A stretch of DNA of 13,564 nucleotides from DATCJU01 sp036562635. Its GTDB lineage: Bacteria > Actinomycetota > Actinomycetes > Mycobacteriales > Pseudonocardiaceae. The position numbers and the translations under genes were made by a program. This document shows, piece by piece, positions 1 to 6,079 of this stretch (positions are counted from its first letter, which is position 1; the number at the start of each line of letters is the position of its first letter). The notes under the pieces were generated by a model. The model worked only from the letters and a program-made list of their open reading frames with translations, made no database searches and was not told the origin of the DNA. The stretch is taken from contig DATCJU010000087.1 in NCBI GenBank assembly GCA_036562635.1, positions 1 to 13,564 of the forward strand, given 5' to 3'.

Positions 1-322
1 GCACACGCGGGGGTTGTCCCCCGGTCGCGTCGACCGCGGTGTCCCCGTTGATGTCGTCCCCGCACACGCGGGGGTTGTCCCTACTCTGTCGGTTAGTGAC
101 CGCACGCGCAATAGTCGTCCCCGCACACGCGGGGGTTGTCCCACCCCGGAGACCGCTGGGATCGGCTACGTGATGTCGTCCCCGCACACGCGGGGGCTGT
201 CCTCGTCTTCCCGCTACGGATCGAGCCGTGCCACAGTCGTCCCCGCACACGCGGGGGCTGTCCGTCGTCGTTGGTGCTGCCGTTCGACCAGGTGCCGTGG
301 TCCCCGCACGCGGGGGTTGTCC
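1..322 (+). CRISPR. Type I-E-like CRISPR array, leader-distal end (partial)
   Basis: Six repeat copies lie at a strict 61-nt period: 1-19 (cut by the window edge), 53-80, 114-141, 175-202, 236-263 and a degenerate 297-322. The 28-nt repeat begins GTCGTCCCCGC, has a 4-nt ACAC loop and ends GCGGGGGTTGTCC. The CCCCGC/GCGGGG arms form a 6-bp hairpin, as in type I-E repeats processed by Cas6e. Five spacers of 33 nt (20-52, 81-113, 142-174, 203-235, 264-296) are all different. If the base after each repeat is counted as repeat (C, C, C, T, G), the array is 29+32, the classic I-E geometry. Repeats 4 and 5 share a T-to-C change at position 23. Repeat 6 has a C-to-G change at position 3 and lost two bases of the loop. 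Matching the E. coli I-E repeat orientation and a decayed last repeat, the array is read left to right, with the leader outside the window. No cas gene is in view, so the subtype rests on the repeat alone. Confidence 0.95.
297..322 (+). repeat. Degenerate terminal CRISPR repeat
   Basis: This copy sits exactly one period (61 nt) after the previous repeat but is 26 nt, not 28. One AC of the ACAC loop is deleted and the third base is G instead of C. With only two bases left between the CCCCGC and GCGGGG arms, the usual 6-bp hairpin cannot close and at best a 5-bp stem with a CACG loop remains. It marks the old, leader-distal end of the array. Confidence 0.9.
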
Positions 323-383
323 TACTTCATTGAGGCTGGAGGCCCAAGTTTCACGGGCCGGCTCGCAATCTGTGAAAGCCAAG

Positions 384-576
384 CCTGATCACCGGGAGAC
401 GCGGCACAGCTTCGTCTCCCTGCTCTCCGACACCGGCATGCCACTGGAGAACATCGCCCGCCTGGTCGACCACGGCGGCACCACCGCCATCGGGACGGCC
501 CACCGCGAACAGGTCCGTCCCGTGCTCGAGGTGAGGAGCACGAGCCATGGGCCAGCTCTTCACGCCCACCGGCTGA
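384..576 (+). pseudogene. Tyrosine integrase C-terminal remnant (integrative element)
   Basis: From about 390 the plus strand reads HRETRHSFVSLLSDTG, followed by MPLENIARLVDHGGTT. This is the box-II region (HxLRHSFVSLL...IARLVGHSGT) of tyrosine recombinases of actinomycete integrative and conjugative elements. The usual invariant leucine/glycine positions are altered (ETRH, LVDH), and the nucleophile motif TVYRHQ appears as GTAHREQ, with the catalytic tyrosine absent. The normal C-terminal end (AMGQLFTPTG followed by TGA at 574-576) is present but in a different frame, so there is a frameshift near 531-545. Nothing recognisable of the N-terminal three quarters remains. It lies about 65 nt after the CRISPR array and about 105 nt from the 3' end of tRNA-Pro, the position expected for an integrase gene next to its att site. 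It is certainly non-functional; the family call is strong. Confidence 0.8.
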
Positions 577-630
577 GCCCTAACCAGGCGAGCCGAGCCC
601 GTAGTCACTCAGTTGGTCACGCAGACAGAC

Positions 631-666
631 GGAGGGCCTGCCACCCGCGTGGGTGGCAGGCCCTCC
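631..666 (-). terminator. Hairpin terminator of tRNA-Pro
   Basis: Perfect 16-bp inverted repeat: arms 631-646 and 651-666 around a 4-nt loop (GCGT). It starts 15 nt beyond the encoded CCA end of the minus-strand tRNA-Pro. No T-tract follows on the minus strand, which is common for actinomycete terminators. It could also stop plus-strand transcription arriving from the CRISPR/integrase side, where CTCTTTTGC follows at about 673. Confidence 0.75.
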
Positions 667-681
667 GACCTGCTCTTTTGC

Positions 682-758
<77 letters not shown>

Positions 759-760
759 GC

Positions 761-780
761 CGCATCCTCCGTGGGATGCG
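761..780 (-). other. Small hairpin in the tRNA-Pro 5' flank
   Basis: CGCATCC (761-767) and GGATGCG (774-780) form a perfect 7-bp inverted repeat with a 6-nt loop, directly upstream of the tRNA 5' end. It overlaps the predicted transcript start, so it may be a processing or leader structure, or an operator-like site. Its function is not evident. Confidence 0.45.
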
Positions 781-785
781 CGATC

Positions 786-814
786 AGCTTAACCCATCAC
801 CCCGGCAGGCCCAA
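786..814 (-). promoter_or_regulatory. Probable promoter of tRNA-Pro
   Basis: On the minus strand TTGGGC (814-809) and TAAGCT (791-786) are separated by 17 nt, a reasonable housekeeping-sigma -35/-10 pair. Transcription would start near 779, about 20 nt before the mature tRNA 5' end at 758. Confidence 0.5.
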
Positions 815-1060
815 AATCGACCCCCGGCAACAGCCTCTGACATGCACGAACGGGGGCGTGAAGCCCCCGTTCCTCCCCTGGATCGGCACTCCCCGATACC
901 GCGGACCACTATGTCGGAGTGATCGAGAGCACGGCACCGCTGATCGGCGCATCATGCCTGCATCCATCGGACGAGTCACTCCCGGCTGGGCAGAGTCCGT
1001 GCTCCACCAGCCGCCGCACCACGGTCACCGTTTTGGCGGCGTCCGGCACGCCCCGAAACG
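815..1060. other. Gene-poor spacer between tRNA-Pro and der
   Basis: No convincing gene is seen here. The stretch holds the hairpin at 848-872. Part of it (about 909-1085, minus) is an open frame whose right half has coding-like G/C at third positions, encoding PAPVGLWAFRGVPDAAKTV. It has no recognised family and no ATG start, and is described as a finding, not a gene. Confidence 0.5.
848..872. repeat. 10-bp perfect hairpin in the der/tRNA spacer
   Basis: GAACGGGGGC (848-857) is the exact reverse complement of GCCCCCGTTC (863-872), with a GTGAA loop. It could be a terminator or a remnant end structure of a mobile element. No gene ends directly next to it on either strand, so its role is open. 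Confidence 0.5.
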
Positions 1061-1117
1061 CCCACAGCCCCACCGGGGCAGGCACGACACGTACCTGCTG
1101 CCCGATGGGGCTGTGGG
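1061..1117 (-). terminator. Long inverted repeat downstream of der (putative terminator)
   Basis: CCCACAGCCCCA (1061-1072) and TGGGGCTGTGGG (1106-1117) form a perfect 12-bp inverted repeat. The 33-nt interior can itself pair partly (GGCAGG with CCTGC). It begins 27 nt after the der stop codon on the minus strand and is followed there by CGTTTCGGGG, a short T run. Position and stability suggest the terminator of the cmk-plsC-der operon, although the large interior is unusual for a simple terminator. Confidence 0.5.
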
Positions 1118-1144
1118 ACGAGTGTGGCGGCCTCCGGGGGCGCC

Positions 1145-2563
1145 TCAGCGCCGCGAGGACTTGTTGCGCTCCCGCACCCGCACCGCGATCCGCACCGGCG
1201 TTCCGGTGAACCCGAAGGTCTCCCGGAACTTGCGTTCCAGGAACCGCCGGTAGCCGGCCTCCAGGAACCCGGTGGTGAACAGCACCACCGTCGGCGGCCG
1301 GGTCTGCGCCTGCGTGGCAAACAGGATCTTCGGCTGCTTGCCGCCCCGCACCGGCGGCGGCTGCGCAGCCACCAGGTCGGACAACCAGGAGTTCAGCTGC
1401 CCGGTGGGCACCCGGTGCTCCCACGACTCCAGGGCGGTACGCAGCGCCGGCGCGAGCTTGTGCACCGAACGCCCGGTCAGCGCGGACACGTTGATCCGCT
1501 GCGCCCACGGGACGCGGACCAGTTCCCGGTCGATCTCACGCTCCAGCATGCGCCGCCGGTCCTCGTCGACCAGGTCCCACTTGTTGAACGCCAGGACCAG
1601 GGCCCGACCCGCCTCGACCACCATGGTGATCACCCGCAGGTCCTGCTCGCTGATGGGCTGGCTGGCGTCCAGCAGCACGATGGCCACCTCGGCGGCCTCG
1701 ATGGCCGCGCGGGTCCGCAGCGAGGCGTAGTACTCGGTGCCCTGCGCGGTGTGCACCCGCTTGCGCAGACCGGCGGTGTCGACGAAACGCCAGATCTCCC
1801 CGTCCAGCTCCACGAGCGAGTCGACCGGGTCGACGGTGGTCCCGGCGACCGAGTCGACCACGGCGCGTTCCTCGCCGACCAGCCGGTTCAGCAGGCTGGA
1901 CTTGCCGACGTTGGGCTTGCCGACCAGGGCGACCCGCCGCGGCCCACCCGTGGCGGCCGGCAGCTCGCGCGGGGTCTCCGGCAGGACCTCGAGCACCGCG
2001 TCCAGCAGGTCACCGGATCCGCGGCCGTGCAGGGCGCTGACGGGGTAGGGCTCGCCGAGCCCGAGCGACCACAGGCTGGCCACGTCGGCGAGCAACCGCT
2101 GGTCGTCGACCTTGTTGGCCACGAGCAGCACCGGGCGCTTGGACCGGCGCAGCACCCGGGCCACCGCCTCGTCGGTGTCGGTGGCGCCGACGGTGGCGTC
2201 CACCACCAGCACCACCGCGTCCGCGGTGGCCATGGCCAGCTCGGCCTGGGCCGCGACCGAGGCCTGCAGTCCCTTGGCGTCGGGTTCCCATCCGCCGGTG
2301 TCGACCACCGTGAACCGGCGGCCGTTCCACATGGCGTCGTAGGCCACGCGGTCCCGGGTCACGCCCGGGGTGTCCTGCACGACGGCCTCCCGCCGCCCCA
2401 GGATGCGGTTGACCAGCGTGGACTTGCCCACGTTGGGTCGTCCGACCACCGCGACCACCGGCTGCGGCAGTTCGCGTTCCCCTGCGTCGTCCCCCGCGGC
2501 GGCCGCCTCGTCCAGCGCCGCCCAGTCGGCCTCGTCGGCCCACGTGCCGTCCAGGCCGGTCAC
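1145..2563 (-). CDS. der: Ribosome assembly GTPase Der (EngA)
   Basis: The 472-aa protein is the double-GTPase factor required for maturation of the 50S ribosomal subunit in the cytoplasm. The first G domain carries GRPNVGKS (41-48), DTGG (88-91) and NKVD (150-153). The second carries GKPNVGKS (215-222), DTAG (262-265) and NKWD (327-330). A C-terminal KH-like domain follows (about 370-472). The arrangement and length fit Der, plus an acidic N-terminal extension of about 35 residues as is common in actinomycetes. The GTG start at 2563 overlaps the plsC stop by 4 nt (GTGA) and has GGGGAGGG at 2569-2576, 5 nt upstream. Reading further upstream in this frame only re-reads plsC. It is the last gene of the cmk-plsC-der operon. 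No motif is missing and function is highly likely. Confidence 0.97.
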   Translation of the reverse strand: MTGLDGTWADEADWAALDEAAAAGDDAGERELPQPVVAVVGRPNVGKSTLVNRILGRREAVVQDTPGVTRDRVAYDAMWNGRRFTVVDTGGWEPDAKGLQASVAAQAELAMATADAVVLVVDATVGATDTDEAVARVLRRSKRPVLLVANKVDDQRLLADVASLWSLGLGEPYPVSALHGRGSGDLLDAVLEVLPETPRELPAATGGPRRVALVGKPNVGKSSLLNRLVGEERAVVDSVAGTTVDPVDSLVELDGEIWRFVDTAGLRKRVHTAQGTEYYASLRTRAAIEAAEVAIVLLDASQPISEQDLRVITMVVEAGRALVLAFNKWDLVDEDRRRMLEREIDRELVRVPWAQRINVSALTGRSVHKLAPALRTALESWEHRVPTGQLNSWLSDLVAAQPPPVRGGKQPKILFATQAQTRPPTVVLFTTGFLEAGYRRFLERKFRETFGFTGTPVRIAVRVRERNKSSRR

Positions 2564-3330
2564 GTGTGCCCTCCCCTCTCCGATTCCTCGGGTCCGTCTG
2601 TGGTCTCGGTTGTACCCGGCATGTCGGGCTCGTGGACCGGCCGCCCCCGCCGTTGCCGGTCCAGGTCGGCCACCAGGGCGGCCAGCTCGCTGCGTACCCG
2701 CTCGGTCGCGGCGGCCAGGCCGGTCCGGCCACGTTCGGCGGGCAGGGTGAACGGCTCGCCGAACAGCACGTCCACGCGGGGGCGGAAGCGCCACCGGCCG
2801 CCGGGGGGCCTTGCGATGCCCCGGCACGCCACCGGCAGCACCACCGCTCCGGTGGAGCGGGCCAGCCAGGCCGCCCCGTTCTGCGCGGTGGCCACGTCGC
2901 CGGCACCACGGCTGCCCTCGGGGAACACCCCGACCAGGCCGCCGGAGCGGAGTGTGCGCACCGCGGCCAGCAGTGGGGTGCGGTCCGGTTCACCGCGGCG
3001 CACCGGGATCTGTCCGATGCGGCGCAGGAACCAGCCCACCGGCCCGCGGAACATCTCCCGTTTGATCAGGAACACCGACCGTCGGGGCAGCAGCCCGAAC
3101 AGCAGTGGGCCGTCCACGAACGTGCTGTGGTTGGCCACGAGCACCACCGGACCGGTCCGGGGTACGCGTTCGAGGCCCTGTACGTGCAGTCGGTAGCCGA
3201 GGGGGAACACCCGGCCGGCCACCCGGTACGCCAGGGTGTGCAGCCAGGGCCAGGCTCCGGCGGGAAGTTCTGCCCGTCGCTGCTCACGCCGGGACGGCTC
3301 GTCCGCGTCGAGAGCACGCATACGGCTCAC
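2560..3330 (-). CDS. 1-acyl-sn-glycerol-3-phosphate acyltransferase (PlsC family)
   Basis: The 256-aa protein is a lysophosphatidate-type acyltransferase that moves an acyl chain onto the sn-2 hydroxyl of a lysophospholipid in phospholipid synthesis, acting at the inner face of the membrane. The catalytic NHSTFVD box (H68, D73; the HX4D motif) is present. So are a GQIPVRRG block (106-113) and the FPEGSRG substrate-binding motif (136-142). The protein has no strong membrane-spanning segment, so membrane association is probably peripheral. The GTG start at 3330 overlaps the cmk stop (GTGA). The last 40 or so residues are a polar, low-complexity tail. The exact acyl acceptor cannot be told from sequence, and several paralogues are usual in actinomycetes, so no gene symbol is given. 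Confidence 0.92.
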   Translation of the reverse strand: MSRMRALDADEPSRREQRRAELPAGAWPWLHTLAYRVAGRVFPLGYRLHVQGLERVPRTGPVVLVANHSTFVDGPLLFGLLPRRSVFLIKREMFRGPVGWFLRRIGQIPVRRGEPDRTPLLAAVRTLRSGGLVGVFPEGSRGAGDVATAQNGAAWLARSTGAVVLPVACRGIARPPGGRWRFRPRVDVLFGEPFTLPAERGRTGLAAATERVRSELAALVADLDRQRRGRPVHEPDMPGTTETTDGPEESERGGHT

Positions 3331-4055
3331 CGCCCGGTCCGTTCCGGTACCGCCACCAGCCCGCGCTCCAGCACCAGCGAGATCAGTTCGGCGAGCACCC
3401 CGTCGATGTCCAGGTCGGTGGTGTCCACCTCGACGGCGTCCTCGGCAGGCCGCAGCGGGGAGACCGCCCTGGTGGAGTCCAGTCGGTCGCGCCGCTGCAC
3501 GTCGGCCAGGGTGGCGTCCACCGTCGCGCTGCGGCCTTCGGCGTTGTCCTGACGGGCGCGTCGTTGGGCTCGGGCCTCGGCGGAGGCGGTCAGGTACACC
3601 TTCAGCGGGGCGTCGGGGGCCACCGTGGTGCCGATGTCCCGACCCTCCACGACGATCCCGCCCACGGTGTTCAGTGCCTCGGCGATGATCTGCTGCTGCC
3701 GTTCCACCAGGATCCGCCGTACCCCGGGGACTGCCGAGACGGCGGACACCGCGCCGGTGACCTCGGGGCCGCGGATCTCCGCGCTCACGTCCTCCTGGCC
3801 CAGGTGGATGGTGGGCTGCTGGGGGTCGGTGCCGGAGACCAGTTCGACTTCCGCCGCCACCTGGGTCACCTTCTCGGCGTCGGTCGGGTCCACCCCGGCC
3901 CGCAGCACCGCCAGGGTGACTGCCCGATACATGGCGCCGGTGTCCAGGTAGCGGGCGGAGAACTCCTGTGCGAGCCGCCGCGAGACGGTGGACTTGCCGG
4001 TGCCCGACGGCCCGTCCATCGCCACAACGCCCCGCAGTTCGCCCCGTCGTGCCAC
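3327..4055 (-). CDS. cmk: Cytidylate (CMP/dCMP) kinase
   Basis: The enzyme transfers phosphate from ATP to CMP or dCMP, feeding CTP and dCTP pools. The P-loop is GPSGTGKS (15-22). The NMP-binding YLDTGAMYR (36-44) and the CMP-specific GRDIGT (138-143) are intact, and the LID region follows at about 160-185 (RRARQDN). From the GTG at 4055 the product is 242 aa, slightly above the usual 220-230. This start is chosen because AGAGG lies 8 nt upstream. GTG at 4064 is an alternative. A longer frame to 4172 also exists, but its extra codons are poor in third-position G/C. It is the first gene of the operon with plsC and der, and its stop overlaps the plsC start. Confidence 0.95.
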   Translation of the reverse strand: MARRGELRGVVAMDGPSGTGKSTVSRRLAQEFSARYLDTGAMYRAVTLAVLRAGVDPTDAEKVTQVAAEVELVSGTDPQQPTIHLGQEDVSAEIRGPEVTGAVSAVSAVPGVRRILVERQQQIIAEALNTVGGIVVEGRDIGTTVAPDAPLKVYLTASAEARAQRRARQDNAEGRSATVDATLADVQRRDRLDSTRAVSPLRPAEDAVEVDTTDLDIDGVLAELISLVLERGLVAVPERTGR

Positions 4056-4274
4056 CTCGTCCACCTCTGCTCGTCGCCGGTGTTTCACCCGGTCGGTGTA
4101 TGCAAACCGTTCAACCGCCCATTCTGCCTGTCCGGTGCCGTCATCACCGAACCGCTTCCGGTGCAGGGCCACCCGGTGCCGGACGGTGGGGCACAGCTGC
4201 TCGGGCGGGCGCGTCCAGCCGGGTGGCCCGCTCTCCCGGTTCGCTCCCGGGACCGGTCACCTCGCCGATGCGGG
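4056..4274 (-). other. Intergenic region upstream of cmk
   Basis: This 219-nt gap between the DUF1015 stop and the cmk start must carry the cmk operon promoter unless cmk is read from the DUF1015 transcript. It includes a locally A/T-richer patch around 4085-4125 (minus strand GGTTTGCATACACC). I could not identify a convincing -35/-10 pair or a clear terminator. Confidence 0.4.
4064..4068 (-). promoter_or_regulatory. Ribosome-binding site deciding the cmk start
   Basis: AGAGG on the minus strand ends 8 nt before the GTG at 4055, favouring that start over GTG 4064 or the further upstream start codons. Confidence 0.5.
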
Positions 4275-5462
4275 TCAGCGGGCTGCGAGCTCGGCGAGCA
4301 GCAGACCGCTGCGGGGTTTGGGGGTGAAGTAGGTGGCCTTGCGGGGCATGATGCGGTGCTGCCGGTGCACGGCGAGCACGTCGGCGTAGGGCACGGGGGC
4401 GAGCAGCACCACCGCGTCCGCCCCGTCCGGCATCCCACTGTCCAGTTGCGGGTCGGGCAGCGGCCGGACCTGGGGACCCGACAGGTCCAGTCCCAGCGCC
4501 TCGGCCAGCAGTACCCGTTCCACGACGGCGTGGTCGATCCGTGGTGTTGGCGCGTCGGGTTCCGGTGTCGGCAGTTCGACGCTCAGCGCACCCTGGTGGG
4601 TCCACACCACCACTCGTCCCGGGTCCTTGGGCGGTTCGGCACTGGTGGGGAACTGGACGTCCAGACCGGCCCGGCTCCAGCGGTCGGCCAGGTCCTGCGC
4701 GCCCAGCCCGGTGCCGGTGAGTACCCGGTGGATGGCGCCGATGCGCAGGTCCGGGCCTCCGGTGACCAGGGCGAGCATGCCGCCGAGCCCGGCTGCGGCC
4801 GCGGCGGCCACCCGGTGGTTGCCGTCGGCCACCAGCAGCGGCTGTGCGCCGGCGACGGCCAGGACCTCGTCCTGATCCGGTCCGGGTCCCAGCAGCCACA
4901 TGCGGTGTCGTCGGCCGGCCGAGTCGACGGTCTCCACCACCGGTGGGCCGAGCCGGGTGATCGCCCGACGCACGACGGCGGTCAGGGACGCTCCTCGTGA
5001 GACGGGGACCAGCAGTGCGGCGCTGGTGGCGCAGCCCAGTGCGGTCAGCACGGCGGCGCGTTCGGCCACCACGTCGGGGTACACCTGCTCGCTGTGTCGT
5101 ACCCGGGCCAGTCCGTCCGCGCCCACGGCGGCCGGGTCGACCAGGCAGAGCACGCCGACGGCCGTGCCGTCGGGGCCGTCCACCTCGTAGGGCGCCACGA
5201 CGTCGGTGACCTTCCGGTAGGCGGTGGCACGCAACCGGTCGAGGGCGCTCCTGGCCGTGGGCAGGGCCGAGGCCAGGTCGAGCCCGGAGGCGACGGCGGC
5301 CGGGGTGCGGTGGGGGTGCTGCACGGCCAGCAGGGTGTCGGGTCCCACGGTGGCCAGGGCCGCCCGAACCTGGTCGGCGGTGGCGAACTCGTCGACGTCG
5401 GGTCCGGGGATCTCGTCCCGGACGACCCAGCCCTCTGCCAGCGGGCGCACCCACGTGCTCAT
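4275..5462 (-). CDS. DUF1015 family protein
   Basis: The 395-aa protein belongs to the DUF1015 family (once annotated as SerC-like), widespread in bacteria but without an assigned biochemical role. Diagnostic family blocks are visible: VAPYEV (89-94), HSEQVYPDVVAERAAVL (123-139), VADGNHRVAAA (211-221, with the conserved DGNHR) and the C-terminal MPRKATYFTPKPRSGLLL (from about 372). Length fits the family. The ATG at 5462 is used because homologues start just before the WVRPL-type segment; a frame to 5546 only adds intergenic sequence. No signal peptide or membrane segment is visible, so it should be cytoplasmic. It reads toward cmk across a 219-nt gap and is divergent from the antiporter unit. 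Confidence 0.9.
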   Translation of the reverse strand: MSTWVRPLAEGWVVRDEIPGPDVDEFATADQVRAALATVGPDTLLAVQHPHRTPAAVASGLDLASALPTARSALDRLRATAYRKVTDVVAPYEVDGPDGTAVGVLCLVDPAAVGADGLARVRHSEQVYPDVVAERAAVLTALGCATSAALLVPVSRGASLTAVVRRAITRLGPPVVETVDSAGRRHRMWLLGPGPDQDEVLAVAGAQPLLVADGNHRVAAAAAAGLGGMLALVTGGPDLRIGAIHRVLTGTGLGAQDLADRWSRAGLDVQFPTSAEPPKDPGRVVVWTHQGALSVELPTPEPDAPTPRIDHAVVERVLLAEALGLDLSGPQVRPLPDPQLDSGMPDGADAVVLLAPVPYADVLAVHRQHRIMPRKATYFTPKPRSGLLLAELAAR

Positions 5463-5502
5463 CCGACCATCGTGCCCTGCGTGGACGGCACCGACGACTT
5501 CC

Positions 5503-5520
5503 ACGTGACATGGAACACGT
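5503..5520. promoter_or_regulatory. Candidate operator in the divergent DUF1015/antiporter region
   Basis: ACGTG (5503-5507) and CACGT (5516-5520) are inverted around 8 nt, and the left arm lies within the palindrome CACGTG. It sits in the 114-nt divergent gap between two start codons. No dedicated regulator is nearby and the link is inference only. Confidence 0.3.
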
Positions 5521-5540
5521 ATCGAATTCCCCGGTTTCTG

Positions 5541-5568
5541 TTGCATCGGGTCCGCGTGGTCTTAAGCT
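5541..5568 (+). promoter_or_regulatory. Probable promoter of the antiporter operon
   Basis: TTGCAT (5541-5546) and TAAGCT (5563-5568) are spaced by 16 nt. The -10 box is the same as that proposed for tRNA-Pro. The expected transcription start, about 7-9 nt after the -10 box, coincides with the GTG start at 5577, so the mRNA may be leaderless. Confidence 0.5.
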
Positions 5569-5576
5569 GTCCCGCC

Positions 5577-6059
5577 GTGAATGTCGAGGTGACCCCGCTG
5601 CCCGGAATCGGAGTCCGGCAGGACTTCCTCACACGTGCAGGCCGTCGTATCGGAGTGATCACGTACCGGGACGGGCACTTCGATCTGATCATCTCCAAGG
5701 CTGATGACCCGGACGCCTGCGTCGCGTCGATACCGCTGACCCACGAGGAGACCGGCACCCTGGCCAACCTGTTGGGGGCGCCGCTGCTGGTCGAGCATCT
5801 GACCGAGCAGCAGCGCGGTGTGGCCGGGATCTCCACCGTACAGCTCCCACTGGCCCCGGGATCTCCCTACGACGGGCGGACACTGGGGGACACCGCGATG
5901 CGGACCCGCACCGGCGCCTCAGCTGTTGCCGTGGTGCGGCAGGGCAAGGTGCACCCTTCCCCCACCCCGGACTTCGTGCTGCGCGGGGGCGACCTGTTGG
6001 TCGTGGTGGGCACTCCCGAGGGTCTGACGGCTGTGGCCGACGTCCTGGCCGAAGGCTGA
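5577..6059 (+). CDS. TrkA-C domain regulatory subunit of a cation:proton antiporter
   Basis: The 160-aa soluble protein resembles the small KhtT-type regulatory subunits that sit beside CPA2 K+/H+ antiporters. The N-terminal part (MNVEVTPLPGIGVRQDF-like, then GVITYRDGHFDLII) is typical of this family. The C-terminal half (about 84-158) is a TrkA-C/RCK_C fold: PLAPGSPYDGRTLGD, then GASAVAVVRQGK and the closing GGDLLVVVGTPEGL. Such domains bind small ligands (cyclic di-AMP in KhtT) and gate the membrane partner; the ligand here is unknown. The GTG at 5577 is the natural N-terminus by family comparison and has no Shine-Dalgarno upstream. The antiporter follows after 20 nt on the same strand, so the two very probably form one complex. 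Confidence 0.88.
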   Translation: MNVEVTPLPGIGVRQDFLTRAGRRIGVITYRDGHFDLIISKADDPDACVASIPLTHEETGTLANLLGAPLLVEHLTEQQRGVAGISTVQLPLAPGSPYDGRTLGDTAMRTRTGASAVAVVRQGKVHPSPTPDFVLRGGDLLVVVGTPEGLTAVADVLAEG

Positions 6060-6079
6060 CCCGGAAGTAGTAGCTGACT

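Noticed and set aside
349..377. TTTCAC...GTGAAA inverted repeat between CRISPR and integrase remnant as an att or IS end
   Set aside because: Six-base arms 17 nt apart with no second copy in view and no flanking duplication; likely chance.
14..388. Open frames running through the CRISPR array
   Set aside because: They translate the repeats (recurring PAHAG or PHTRG units) and have no protein family; an artefact of a stop-free GC-rich repeat.
4056..4172. N-terminal extension of cmk or a small gene in the DUF1015-cmk gap
   Set aside because: Codons there have poor third-position G/C, there is no Shine-Dalgarno, and CMP kinases start shortly before the P-loop.
1124..5000. Very long plus-strand open frames antisense to der, plsC, cmk and the DUF1015 gene
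   Set aside because: They are shadows caused by high third-position G/C on the minus strand; the minus-strand products carry all the family motifs.
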